A program made the translations under genes and the position numbers. Positions 35,067 to 44,382 of a stretch of DNA of 64,000 bases are shown one piece after another. Source of the stretch: Betaproteobacteria bacterium (lineage in GTDB: Bacteria; Acidobacteriota; Terriglobia; Acidiferrales; UBA7541); NCBI GenBank assembly GCA_903970165.1, contig CAJCHZ010000047.1, positions 163,155 to 227,154 of the forward strand, in the 5' to 3' direction. The number at the start of each line of letters is the position of its first letter. Positions within the stretch are counted from its first letter, which is position 1. The notes below the pieces were generated by a model. It saw only the letters and a program-made list of their open reading frames with translations. It searched no databases and was not told the DNA's origin.

Positions 35067-35641
35067 CATCTAACGGGCCTTCCACTTTTCCAGCGCAGTT
35101 ACTCTCCAGGTGATGCGAGACCTACCGGGTATTGGCCAACCGTCTTCTTACTCGCCCAGAACAAATGTCAGGAACGACTCGTTGATTTTGATTCTACGGC
35201 TGTCGGATTCGATGAACATCAGTTTTCTAAAATTTTTTTATTAAGAAATTTACGGGAGGGCGCGTGGAGCTGATTGTTTGCAGGAAGAGTCTCCTGGGGA
35301 ACGGTGGGTAATTCGTCGTCTGGCTGTTGCCGCACTCTTCCGTAACGTCTAAGCGCGAGCAGCGCCTCTGGTGAGCCGCTTCGGGGAGGGATGGAAGAGT
35401 GGATCGAGCAAAGCTTCCTAAACTCGGTTCTTATGACTAATTATATGTCCGACAAAAGGGTCCGTTAAAGGCCTCGGCGCGTCAACGTGAAAGTAAATCT
35501 GCTCGTCTTTATGAAATTCAGCAAACTTTCTGTCCTGTGCGAGTATCGTGAAGGGTCTGCGGCACGCGCGATTCGTCTCCCGCTTCTTCATTTTCATACG
35601 GGCGCTGGAAGCAAATCAGTTCGTAGTACCCTTCTCGAGTT
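35067..35641. other. Intergenic region, no gene recognised
   Basis: 575 bp between the VWFA gene and the convergent RsbRD-like gene. An AT-rich patch around 35230-35250 is the only compositional feature. Short open frames lack start signals. Confidence 0.4.
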
Positions 35642-36115
35642 CTATGTACTCAGGAAGCAGAGCACTTGCTGCTTCAATTGCGCATCTACTTCATCTGCAA
35701 TGGTCACGACGTCTGGCAGCAACTTGCTGAATATCACACGCCGCTCATTCCTATGCAGCGCCGAAAAGATGCAGACCTGCAGGATTCGTGATTCGTCTAC
35801 GACCATTGCCGGCGTGTAGCCTTGCTTGCGTCTCAGCTCTCCATGTCGGCTTGCCGCGGCAGAAATCTTAGCCTTCGCCCCTCTGTGGAGACGCAGTCTG
35901 GCAATCACGTCATGGAGGAGTTTCGGAAGATGGCCCGCGCGTTCATCGAAATTCAGCCGGATGTGAAGCAAATCGGGTTCTTTCTCCACGAGCGCGATCC
36001 ACTCATCGATGGTACGATGGAGTTCCTGTTCGAGAATGTCAGCCACCCGCTGTGTACCAAAGGACGCGCCGCCGCTCATCAGTGAATCTGTAGTTCTCGT
36101 CAAAGTAGCCTCCAA
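35642..36115 (-). CDS. RsbRD N-terminal-like sensor domain protein
   Basis: 157 aa, all-helical. VADILEQELHRTIDEWIALVEKEPDLLHIRLNFDERAGHLPKLLHDVIARLR through IFSALHRNERRVIFSKLLPDVVTIADEVDAQL matches the non-haem globin-like RsbRD_N region usually fused to STAS or kinase domains. Here it stands alone. A start at ATG 36079 (MSGGASFG) is also possible. The perfect palindrome at 36154-36171 lies 39 bp upstream. Possible sensor for a partner-switching module such as the RsbU phosphatase 17 kb away; that link is inference. Confidence 0.72.
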   Translation of the reverse strand: MEATLTRTTDSLMSGGASFGTQRVADILEQELHRTIDEWIALVEKEPDLLHIRLNFDERAGHLPKLLHDVIARLRLHRGAKAKISAAASRHGELRRKQGYTPAMVVDESRILQVCIFSALHRNERRVIFSKLLPDVVTIADEVDAQLKQQVLCFLST

Positions 36116-36153
36116 CTGACCATACGGAGTATTTCACTCCCGGGACCGGAAGA

Positions 36154-36171
36154 CTGTCCCATATGGGACAG
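36154..36171. promoter_or_regulatory. Perfect 18-bp palindrome upstream of RsbRD-like gene
   Basis: CTGTCCCATATGGGACAG, perfectly symmetrical with no spacer and no T tract, so not a terminator. Lies between the divergent RsbRD-like gene and ispH. Likely dimeric regulator site. The half-site ATGGGACAGG also occurs at 8565-8574. Confidence 0.6.
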
Positions 36172-36403
36172 GTTCCTGATTGAAACACGGTCTTAGGGGG
36201 CGGTCGACACGAAGAAGGTGGGACCGATTTGACAAAACAGTCTGAAATTTACTGGTTATTCAGTGAAACCGGTAAAGAAGCGGCGAGGGCCCGGCGAAGG
36301 TGTAGCCGGACACGGATCCGCCACTGGATGAGGAAACCCGGTGCGAGCCGGCCACACCGTAAGGTATGATAGAGTCTTCGGAAATTACTCACTTAGGATA
36401 ACG

Positions 36404-37369
36404 ATGCAGACTGCGACAAATGGCAAGGTTTTACTGAGGGTACGGCCCAGGGGTTTCTGCGCTGGCGTAGTCAGAGCGGTGGATATCGTCGAGCTGGCGC
36501 TCGAAGCGTACGGCGCGCCGGTCTACGTTCACCACGAAATCGTACATAACACCTACGTTGTGGAGCAGCTCCGCCGCCGCGGCGCGATTTTCGTCGAATC
36601 CATCGAGGACGTGCCGCACGGTGCGGTGCTGGTCTTCAGCGCCCACGGCGTGCCGCCAACCGTCCGTCAGGAAGCCAAGGACCGCGCGCTGAAGGTAATT
36701 GACGCGACTTGTCCGTTGGTCACCAAGGTTCATCTGGAAGCGCTGAAATTCGCGCGCGAACAGCGCACCATCATTTTAATTGGCCACAAAGATCATCAGG
36801 AAATTGTGGGTACTTCCGGCGAAGCGCCGGACCGAACCATCGTGGTGGATTCGGTCGCGGCCGTGGACGCCTTGGATGTCGCGGAGCCGGATAAGCTCTC
36901 CTTCCTGACGCAAACGACGCTCAGCCTCTACGACACACAGGAAATTGTGGCCCGCCTCCGCCAAAAGTATCCGGCCATCAAAGGCCCAGCCAGCGACGAC
37001 ATCTGCTACGCCACGCAAAACCGCCAGGAAGCCGTCGAGCAGGTAGCCAAGGACGTGGATTTTCTCCTGGTCGTGGGCTCGCCGAACAGTTCGAATTCCA
37101 ACCGACTCGTCGAAGTGGCGAAACGCAGCGGCGTGAAAGCCCAGCTCATAGATTCCGCCAAAGACATCGACGTGAACTGGCTCGAAGGCGTAAAGCGCGT
37201 CGGCTTGACCGCAGGCGCTTCCGCTCCTGAAGTCCTCGTCGAGCAAGTCAGCGAGCGCCTCGCGGAATTCGGCTTTACGGATCAGCGCGACCTCGATTTG
37301 ATCCGTGAGGATGTGCGCTTCACGCTGCCTCCGGAGCTGGCGACCATCGCGCCGGCGCCGCGCCGCTAA
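36404..37369 (+). CDS. ispH: 4-hydroxy-3-methylbut-2-enyl diphosphate reductase
   Basis: Last step of the MEP isoprenoid pathway, converting HMBPP to IPP and DMAPP with a [4Fe-4S] cluster. 321 aa from ATG 36404 with AGGATAACG upstream; an extension to 36341 is unlikely. The three cluster cysteines are in RGFCAGVVRAVD, DATCPLVTKVH and DDICYATQNRQ. Substrate residues are also present: EIVHN, SAHGVPP, GHKDHQE and the C-terminal SAPEVLVE. Presence shows that the organism uses the MEP pathway. Confidence 0.97.
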   Translation: MQTATNGKVLLRVRPRGFCAGVVRAVDIVELALEAYGAPVYVHHEIVHNTYVVEQLRRRGAIFVESIEDVPHGAVLVFSAHGVPPTVRQEAKDRALKVIDATCPLVTKVHLEALKFAREQRTIILIGHKDHQEIVGTSGEAPDRTIVVDSVAAVDALDVAEPDKLSFLTQTTLSLYDTQEIVARLRQKYPAIKGPASDDICYATQNRQEAVEQVAKDVDFLLVVGSPNSSNSNRLVEVAKRSGVKAQLIDSAKDIDVNWLEGVKRVGLTAGASAPEVLVEQVSERLAEFGFTDQRDLDLIREDVRFTLPPELATIAPAPRR

Positions 37370-37487
37370 AAATTTTGTAGCATGCTGGCTGGCATAGTAG
37401 CGATTTACAGGGGCGGCCCTATGCCAACGCAGTAAGCAATCGGCCCAACGCAGTGGGCGGGGATAAACAAAACTCAGGAGAGAACCC

Positions 37488-38474
37488 TTGGCGGTCAAAA
37501 TCGTCCGTCAGCAGAAGAAGATTGCCTTGATAGGCGCGCCATCGAGTGCAGCCGCATTTCTGCCCGGCAGCGAAAAGGCTCCGGCCGCGCTGCGCGCCGC
37601 GGGTTTGGTCGAACGTCTGCAAAGCGCTGGATACGAAGTGATCGATCACGGCGACTGCGCCCCGCGCCTCTTCGCCGATGATGACGAGCACAAACGCGCA
37701 CGCAATTTGCCCGCAATTGTTGCCGGCCTCAACGATCTGAAAGTTCGCGCAGAGCTTGCCGTAAAAAGTGGCGCCCTAGTCCTGGTGTTGGGCGGCGACT
37801 GCGCGCAGGTCATCGGGCTTCTGTCCGGCGCCCGCCGCTACTACAAACACGTCAACCTGTTGTGGTTCGACCGCGACGCCGATTTGAACACTCCTGCCTC
37901 GACACCTTCCGGCCGCATTGACGGCATGGTCGTCGCGCACGTCATCGGCCGCGGCGCTCCGGAACTGGTGCGTTTCTTTGGCGAATCGGCCCTGGTCCGC
38001 GAACCCGACGTAACTCTCTTCGGTCTCGAACGCCTCGATCCTCCAGAGCAGGAATTCCTGAGCAAATCGCCGATGCGCCATATCGAGGCCACCGATATTC
38101 AAGCTAAGGGCGGCAGCGCCGCGGCCCACACGGGACTAAGCGCCGTCCACGCCGACGCTCACGAATTCGTCCTCCATTTGGATACCGACGTAATCGCCCA
38201 GGAAGAATTTCCCGCTGTAAACGTGCCCGGCACCGCCGGATTGCCGTTGTCGGAAGTGCGCGCCGCCCTTTCCGAATTTGCCAAACACAAAAATCTCCTC
38301 GGTCTCGTCGTCGCTCAGTACAATCCCGATAAAGACCCCGATGGCAGCGGCGCAAAAAAGCTGGTGGATCTGCTGGTAGAAGCCCTAAGCGCCCGCCTCG
38401 AATCTTCATCTCCGTACGCGTCTGAACCGTCTCCGACCGCGTCTGAAGTTTCTTCCAGCGAGACGACCGCCTAG
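37488..38474 (+). CDS. Arginase/agmatinase-fold protein with altered metal ligands
   Basis: 328 aa from TTG 37488, set by AGGAG eight bases upstream. Overall fold and motif order are those of the ureohydrolase superfamily. The first ligand motif reads LGGDCA (C105, where arginase has GGDH). The second reads WFDRDADLNTP (D128-R-D130-A-D132, where DAHxD is expected). The third reads LHLDTDVI (D232, D234). GGDC is found in one formiminoglutamase-like subgroup, but loss of the DxH histidine as well is unusual. It may use another metal arrangement or be non-catalytic. C-terminal tail is Ser/Glu-rich. Follows ispH; substrate unknown. Confidence 0.85.
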   Translation: MAVKIVRQQKKIALIGAPSSAAAFLPGSEKAPAALRAAGLVERLQSAGYEVIDHGDCAPRLFADDDEHKRARNLPAIVAGLNDLKVRAELAVKSGALVLVLGGDCAQVIGLLSGARRYYKHVNLLWFDRDADLNTPASTPSGRIDGMVVAHVIGRGAPELVRFFGESALVREPDVTLFGLERLDPPEQEFLSKSPMRHIEATDIQAKGGSAAAHTGLSAVHADAHEFVLHLDTDVIAQEEFPAVNVPGTAGLPLSEVRAALSEFAKHKNLLGLVVAQYNPDKDPDGSGAKKLVDLLVEALSARLESSSPYASEPSPTASEVSSSETTA

Positions 38475-38498
38475 AAGCTTGAATCCAATCGCAAGACT

Positions 38499-39434
38499 TC
38501 AGTTCGTGCGCGCCTTCGATCCAGTTGTCGCGGCTTCGGCGCGTTTGCGGTGGTAGCGCGAGAGCCCCAGCCAGGTTATGTTGAGGCCGCAGTTGAAGAT
38601 GTAGTGTTCGGCTTCCGCTTTAGGCAGGCGCTGCTCGATCTCTTTGCTTGCAGCGGCGACAAACGCTTCAAGCCCGGCTTGCTGATCTTGCGTTGAGCGC
38701 AGAATGCCCGCAGCAAGGGTGCTCCATCGCTGCAAATTCTTGCGGTATTCCGCGATGTGTGCGGCGGGGTCATTGGAATAGCCGAAGTGCGTCAGAAAAA
38801 GCCGCGCAGGCTTGCGTGAGGCGATAGCGTCAAACGAAGCGCTCCATGCTTCGAGGTCAATATCCGGCGGCGGCGCGACAGGCACCACGAACGGCTCGCC
38901 TTCTATGTGAAATCCCGCCGCGTCACCGACGAACGCGGTGCCATCCGTTGAATCAAAATAGGAAACGTGATGCGACGCGTGTCCCGGCGTGTAAACGACT
39001 TCCAGACTGCGGCTTCCGAGACTCAGCGTTTCTCCGCCATTGAGTACTCGCAAATTGGCGAAGGGCACGGGAAGCGTTTCGCCAAATAATATCTGCAACT
39101 GGCCGGGCCAGAGCCGCTCCGCGCTCGCCAGCAGCTTTGCAGGGTCGGCCATGTGCAGCATACCGGCCTTGTGAACGTACACTTCAAGGTTCGGATTTTC
39201 CCTGATGAGCACGCCGGTCGCTCCGGCGTGGTCCAGGTGAATGTGCGTGAGCAGGATCGCGTTCAAATCCGCGACAGAAATTCCCCGCGCCGCGAGCTGT
39301 TCGCGCAGCGTGCCGAGAGTCGAAGCCGGCCCAGGATCAATCATCGCCCGATGCCCGCTCGATTCCAACAAAACCGCCGCAATCGAGCGCGCCCGCCCCA
39401 TCCAATTTGTGTCGAGTACGGTTGTGCTCAGCAT
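38499..39434 (-). CDS. Metallo-beta-lactamase-fold hydrolase
   Basis: 311 aa. Zinc motif THIHLDHAG (about residues 63-71), third histidine in YTPGHASHHVSYFD, bridging Asp in FVGDAAG, last His in LFLTHFGY. Closest in general layout to glyoxalase II-like and quorum-quenching-like MBL enzymes; no substrate can be assigned. Convergent with the arginase-fold gene (24 bp between stops). Confidence 0.92.
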   Translation of the reverse strand: MLSTTVLDTNWMGRARSIAAVLLESSGHRAMIDPGPASTLGTLREQLAARGISVADLNAILLTHIHLDHAGATGVLIRENPNLEVYVHKAGMLHMADPAKLLASAERLWPGQLQILFGETLPVPFANLRVLNGGETLSLGSRSLEVVYTPGHASHHVSYFDSTDGTAFVGDAAGFHIEGEPFVVPVAPPPDIDLEAWSASFDAIASRKPARLFLTHFGYSNDPAAHIAEYRKNLQRWSTLAAGILRSTQDQQAGLEAFVAAASKEIEQRLPKAEAEHYIFNCGLNITWLGLSRYHRKRAEAATTGSKARTN

Positions 39435-39510
39435 CCAGCCAGTAGTGTAACGCCAGTGAGCACAGGGGTGACACGGACTTGCCGCTCACTCGCGATTCGA
39501 CCAGTACCGC

Positions 39511-42500
39511 TCAATTGACAATCAGCTGAAGGGTGGCGGTATGCGTTGTGTTAGGCGTCGTGGAAACGCCGGTTACGGTAATCGTATAGTTTCCAGCAGG
39601 GGTGCCAATTGGCGGCGGAGGAGTTGTATAGCTGCTACCGCCGCCGCAGCCAATAGCCTGCAGAACGAGGAACAAGAGCAATCCCGCGACCGGAAAGGCG
39701 GCTACGACGCGCCGAGGCCGCGTGCGTGCGAGTCGCATCAGCAAGAAGGAAAGCATTAACGCCACGACCACGGGCACAAGCCGCGGCCACGAAAGGATTC
39801 GCCGATTCGAAGGCAGTGGTGGCGCCGCGCTTCGAGCCGTCGTAGTAACCATGACGGTGGCGGACTGGCCGGCTGCAAGAGTGTTCGGATTGAGCGAACA
39901 AGTGGTGGCTTGGGCCGGCGATGTACACGAAACGGCGACTTGCCCCGTAAATCCGTTCACAGCGTTAACGCTGATAGCGTTCGTAAACGTCGCTGTTTGG
40001 CCCGCGGTGACCGTCTGCGTTCCTTGCCCCGGCGCCACTATGAACGAGAAGTCCGGCGGCGCAGTCACGGTTTCCGTCACGGTTCCTGTGGAGGCCGCGT
40101 AATTCGCATCGCCGCCGTAATTCGCTTGCACCTGGACGGAGCCGGGCGTCATGAAGCTTGTGGTAACTTGCGCCTGATTATTCGCGACAGGTATGTATCC
40201 AATCTCGATGCCGTTCGCGGTGAAGTACACCGAACCGGCTGCGGGTGCTGCTCCGGTTGAACTGGGATTGAGTTGTGCGGTGAAGGTTACTTGCGTGTTT
40301 GTGTCAACCGTTGGTTTCGAAGAAGTCACTGAAACACTGGTGCTCACATACGTAATGGTTTCCGTAAACGAAGCGGACGAGTCCATATAGTTCGAGTCGC
40401 CGCTGTACATTGCGCTGATAACCGCGGTGGTGGGGCTCAAAGTGGTCAGCGTAATTTGCGCCTGGCCATTGACGACGGGAACCGTTCGGAATGGGTTGCC
40501 ATATAGGTTGAATGTCATGTTTCCCGACGGAGCGGCGCCGGCATTCTGGCTCGGCACGATTTGTGCGGTCACCGTAAGAGGCTGCCCATCCACGATCGTG
40601 GTAGCCGACGGCGTGAGCTGCAAGGTGGTTGGATAGACTTCGGTCACGGGATAGGGGCCGGAACTGGAAGGCGCGTAATTTGTGTCGCCGGAATAGTTCA
40701 ACGTCAATGTGTGGGGTCCGGAGGGTCCTGGCAAAGTGAAGTTCAGATTTCCGCCATAAGTTACCCAGACATAGGGGGAGTTGGGCTTTGGGTAAATGAC
40801 GCCTGTGCCGGGCTGGCCCAGGGTTAAGGGAAGCTGTGTGCTGTCGTCGAAAATGGTGAATGTGCCGGTCGGCGGAGTGGGGAAGTTGCCGATGTTGGCG
40901 CTGCGGACAAAAAGATTGAGAGTGACAGGGCCGATCGGAAAAGGAAAATTCGAATCTAGACCAAGAACCGTCGGCGCTGGAGTCACGCTAAAGGAAGCTG
41001 TTCCCGTGCTTGCGAGATAGCTGTTATCGCCGCTGTAGTTTGCGGTGATGGTGTGAGTGCCCGCCGTTAGCACTAGTGACTGATTCTCGGCGGACCCTTG
41101 GCTGTTGAGCGGATAAGGTCCGGGTCCGGCGGCCGTGCCGTCGACGGAAAGTTCCACGCTGCCAGTGGGACATGCGTAGAGCACGAGCGTATTCGTCGAA
41201 CTCGCGCAGCCGGAACCGGAAGAGTTTTCGACATCAGCACGCAGGAAATAGAGCGAGCCATAAGAGACTGCCGTGGCATTCGAGTTGGTCACTTGGCCGG
41301 TCGATACGTCGAGTGCCACAACGCGAGCGCTCGTTACGCTCGGCTCGGGATTCACCGTGACCGTCGTCGAATTGGAGTCACTCCCGGCAAAATTCCCGTC
41401 GCCTTCGTAGTGCGCTTGCACGCTGTACGAAATTCCTCCTGGCAAAAGATTAGTCGTTCCGGAAGCCGTGCCGTTGCTCAGCGTGTAGTTGTTCAATCCC
41501 AAGCTTTGGTTTCCTTGCGTGGCGAGAAGGGCGACCGAGCCGGTCGGCTGCGGCGACGCCGGCGAAACGGAAACTGCCACGCTGACGGGCGTACCATGTG
41601 TAATGTTGACCGCATTTCCTCCGTTCAGCACTAGCGTGGCCGACGAAGGCGCGCGCGAAGCCGAGCTCCAGTTGTTCACCAGATTTGCGGCATTGACCGA
41701 ACCGAGCCCGGTGGCCAGATCGTAGCCCGTCCCTGCGGAATAGCCCGAAAGAATTCCGTATTGATCGTTGGGATTGGTGGTCGCGCAGTTCGGACTGCCT
41801 GTGAGGCAGGGCATGGCGATCGTACCCGAGGTGATATCGTTAAAGACGCACGTGGAGGCGGGCCCGGTCGAAGAATTGCAGTTTGCGGCAGACTGCTTTG
41901 CCGCCAGAGCGTAGAGCACATAGTTCGCGTTCCCCTGGCGCTCGCCGGTTCGCTGGTTCACTAGCGCCAGCAACCCTGCAAAAGCGGGTGTGGACGCCGA
42001 TGTTCCGCCGACACCCACAAAATCGGCAAGGCTACAAGGACTCCCAAAGACGAGGTCGGTCTGGCACATCATGTAAAAGGTGTTCTGGAAGCCGTTGCTA
42101 GCGAAGAGCGAGACGTCGGGCAAGTCGCGGGCGCCGTCATTCGGAACGCCAGGGGCCGCCTGCCAACTGGGCTTGGGATAGGCGCCCGCACAACTCGCGA
42201 CGGTCGTTGCGCTCGGCGCGATGCAGCCGCTTTTGCCACCGCTTGCACCATTGATCACGATGAGTTGTGGGGCTCCCGTGTTGTTGCAATTGGTTTCGGG
42301 ATTCGTGCTCATCGGAAAATTCGGAAGCTCAAAAATTGCGTTGGTGCAGGAGTCGTTCCAGGCAGTCTCGGGAATGTAGCCCTGGGCGGATTCCTGGGTG
42401 GTAGGGTTGCTGGTTGCGTTCCAGTACGTCGAGAGGTTGAAATAGTCGCTAAAGTCCGTGCCGCCCACGGCGGTATTGTACGGCGTGGAGGCAAGCCCGC

Positions 42501-43809
42501 TGACTTCCAGGCCGTACTGCGCAGGCTGGAGCTCGGACATTTGCAGAAAGTCGCATCCGGCCGAGCCGTTATCACCGGTCGAGACAAACGCCGTGATTCC
42601 TTGCGCGGCAGCTTGTTGCCAAAGATTGTTGTGAAAGATATTGCCGGCCGCGCCGAGATTGAACTCGCATTGGCCGTAGCTTTCGCTCATGACCGGAGCA
42701 AGATTGTGGTCCACGATGTAAAGAGCGGAAAGATCCACGCCGTCGGTGGTCTCGGTCGATTGGGAAACGACGAGCTTAATGGTCGCGCCTTTGGCCACAG
42801 CTCCAGACCATTCCACATCCAAGTCCGCTTCGGTCTCATCTCCGTCTACCAGGCCAGGGTCAGGGCCGTCGAGAATGACTTGCGGCGAATTCGTTGGCAG
42901 TCCAAAAAGAGTTCGAAAATCGCTGACGTCCTGGACGTTTATGTTCGTGCGCCCCACGATTGCGATTGTCTGCCCGGTGCCATCAATCGGCGTGGCTGCG
43001 TTCCATAGAGGCAAAACGTTGTAGATGGTCGCGAAGTCGTAGGGTCCGAGTGGATAGCAGGAACCCGACCGGCCGGAAAATGCTCCAAAGATACTTGTCA
43101 AAAAATCGACGCAATCAAACGTATATTCAGGACGCGGCTGCTGAACGGCCCCAGTCGTCTTGGACGATCTCGCTGTCCCCGCCAGACGGTAGGTGGGCTG
43201 CTTACGAAAATCATGCAGGCTAACGACTCCTGAGATTGCGGAAGCGAGGGCACCCGGTATCTGCGGGTCGCTAGCATTTGCTAGGTGCGTTTCGCCGTTC
43301 ACCACGTACTTGTGAATCTCGGTGTGAAACGCGCTGCGCACCTGTGCGGCATCTCCCGAGAACTCGATCACGGTGCGCCCATCCGTGACGTGATTTATCT
43401 GAAAGCCATGCGACTGAAGCCAGTTGGTGACCGTCTGGATGTCGGCATCCGCCGGTCCAAATTGCTGGCCAAACTGCGCGGGCGTGAGCCAGCCGTGATA
43501 ATTCGCTGAGGACTTGCTCTGCTGATCTTCGAGCAATTTCTCGAGCGCGGATTCCTGCTCTGCACTTCGTTGCAAGAGCAACAGCATCCTTCGCAGAGGC
43601 TGGCCCTCACCTACTTTCCCTTGGTCGAACTCAGGTCGCGCCAGCGGATGTACATTTCCCCGCAGCACGACTAGATTCTTTTCATCCACAGCCTGAGTGA
43701 TGCGGGGTGGGATGGCGGTTGTCTGCGCCTCCACACGCGCGCAGAGCAGGCTGAGGAACGCAAAAGACGGGAGCAGGGAAAGAAGCTTCATTGAAGCATC
43801 GAGTCTCAT
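39511..43809 (-). CDS. S53 peptidase (sedolisin/kumamolisin) with Ig-like repeats and C-terminal TM cassette
   Basis: 1432 aa. Signal peptide, then a pro-kumamolisin activation domain (about 45-200), then the S53 catalytic domain (about 255-660). Catalytic Glu and Asp lie in ETEADLDVEW (about 322-328), Ser about 603 in GVGGTSASTPAFAG, and the calcium site in FNDITSG. Six or more Ig-like 3/Big_5-type repeats follow (GSxxxSVDGT...SYSGDxNYxxS). The end holds two hydrophobic helices (VPVVVALMLSFLLM and VAGLLLFLVLQAIG), then CGGGS at about 1388 and a last GTPAGNYTITVTG domain. Start could also be ATG 43791. Acid-active secreted protease, probably retained at the envelope. Confidence 0.92.
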   Translation of the reverse strand: MRLDASMKLLSLLPSFAFLSLLCARVEAQTTAIPPRITQAVDEKNLVVLRGNVHPLARPEFDQGKVGEGQPLRRMLLLLQRSAEQESALEKLLEDQQSKSSANYHGWLTPAQFGQQFGPADADIQTVTNWLQSHGFQINHVTDGRTVIEFSGDAAQVRSAFHTEIHKYVVNGETHLANASDPQIPGALASAISGVVSLHDFRKQPTYRLAGTARSSKTTGAVQQPRPEYTFDCVDFLTSIFGAFSGRSGSCYPLGPYDFATIYNVLPLWNAATPIDGTGQTIAIVGRTNINVQDVSDFRTLFGLPTNSPQVILDGPDPGLVDGDETEADLDVEWSGAVAKGATIKLVVSQSTETTDGVDLSALYIVDHNLAPVMSESYGQCEFNLGAAGNIFHNNLWQQAAAQGITAFVSTGDNGSAGCDFLQMSELQPAQYGLEVSGLASTPYNTAVGGTDFSDYFNLSTYWNATSNPTTQESAQGYIPETAWNDSCTNAIFELPNFPMSTNPETNCNNTGAPQLIVINGASGGKSGCIAPSATTVASCAGAYPKPSWQAAPGVPNDGARDLPDVSLFASNGFQNTFYMMCQTDLVFGSPCSLADFVGVGGTSASTPAFAGLLALVNQRTGERQGNANYVLYALAAKQSAANCNSSTGPASTCVFNDITSGTIAMPCLTGSPNCATTNPNDQYGILSGYSAGTGYDLATGLGSVNAANLVNNWSSASRAPSSATLVLNGGNAVNITHGTPVSVAVSVSPASPQPTGSVALLATQGNQSLGLNNYTLSNGTASGTTNLLPGGISYSVQAHYEGDGNFAGSDSNSTTVTVNPEPSVTSARVVALDVSTGQVTNSNATAVSYGSLYFLRADVENSSGSGCASSTNTLVLYACPTGSVELSVDGTAAGPGPYPLNSQGSAENQSLVLTAGTHTITANYSGDNSYLASTGTASFSVTPAPTVLGLDSNFPFPIGPVTLNLFVRSANIGNFPTPPTGTFTIFDDSTQLPLTLGQPGTGVIYPKPNSPYVWVTYGGNLNFTLPGPSGPHTLTLNYSGDTNYAPSSSGPYPVTEVYPTTLQLTPSATTIVDGQPLTVTAQIVPSQNAGAAPSGNMTFNLYGNPFRTVPVVNGQAQITLTTLSPTTAVISAMYSGDSNYMDSSASFTETITYVSTSVSVTSSKPTVDTNTQVTFTAQLNPSSTGAAPAAGSVYFTANGIEIGYIPVANNQAQVTTSFMTPGSVQVQANYGGDANYAASTGTVTETVTAPPDFSFIVAPGQGTQTVTAGQTATFTNAISVNAVNGFTGQVAVSCTSPAQATTCSLNPNTLAAGQSATVMVTTTARSAAPPLPSNRRILSWPRLVPVVVALMLSFLLMRLARTRPRRVVAAFPVAGLLLFLVLQAIGCGGGSSYTTPPPPIGTPAGNYTITVTGVSTTPNTTHTATLQLIVN

Positions 43810-44382
43810 ATTCCGCCCACCCTGCAGAAGACTTTTGCGCTTCTATGATGGCCGCCGGCGGAGGGACAATAGAGTGCAGAGCCGGTTTTTTGCGCTGAAA
43901 AAACGATTCCTGGAACTCCGTCAGCACCCGGTCGCCATAGTACGTGCCGGGTAGCCTATCACAATGGCGGATAGCTCACTAGGTAGTTACTGCGAGCCAA
44001 GCGCATGCGGCTCTAAGTGAGGAAGAACGGAAATTTTTGCCCTCTATTCGTAAGAGGTGCCGTCTTCAACCCTCCGCCGGCTCCCAACGGTCACATTCAC
44101 GTTTCCGATTTGCCCGCATCCGTTTTTTCAATCTCACCGGAGAGGAGGAAAGACTTGCGAACGAAGGGAAATCTAGCATACGCTAACGTCATCGCGTCCT
44201 TTTGCTTCCTGGATTTTCCCGGTCGTTGGGAAACTTTCCAGGGAACCTGGCCTGTTGTGGCAGACAGGAAATGCCGCCGCTCCGCAAGTGGCCGTTGGAA
44301 TCCGTGGTGGCTCGGCGAGTGGCGCTGTTGTGGGTGGAACGGCAGCTTGGGCTCCAAGAGAGAAAACTGAGGGAGAAGAATT
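43810..44382. other. Divergent intergenic region, no gene recognised
   Basis: 573 bp between the divergent S53 and OmpA-family genes. It contains a short dyad GAGCC/GGCTC at 43994-44013. I looked for a cyclic-dinucleotide (GEMM) riboswitch upstream of the OmpA-type gene and did not find its conserved core. Confidence 0.4.

Noticed and set aside
42265..43008. Plus-strand open frame of 247 codons
   Set aside because: Antisense to the catalytic domain of the S53 protease; Arg/Val/Gly-rich with no motif.
43810..44382. Cyclic-dinucleotide riboswitch upstream of the OmpA-family gene
   Set aside because: The conserved GEMM core and tetraloop-receptor elements could not be found in either strand.
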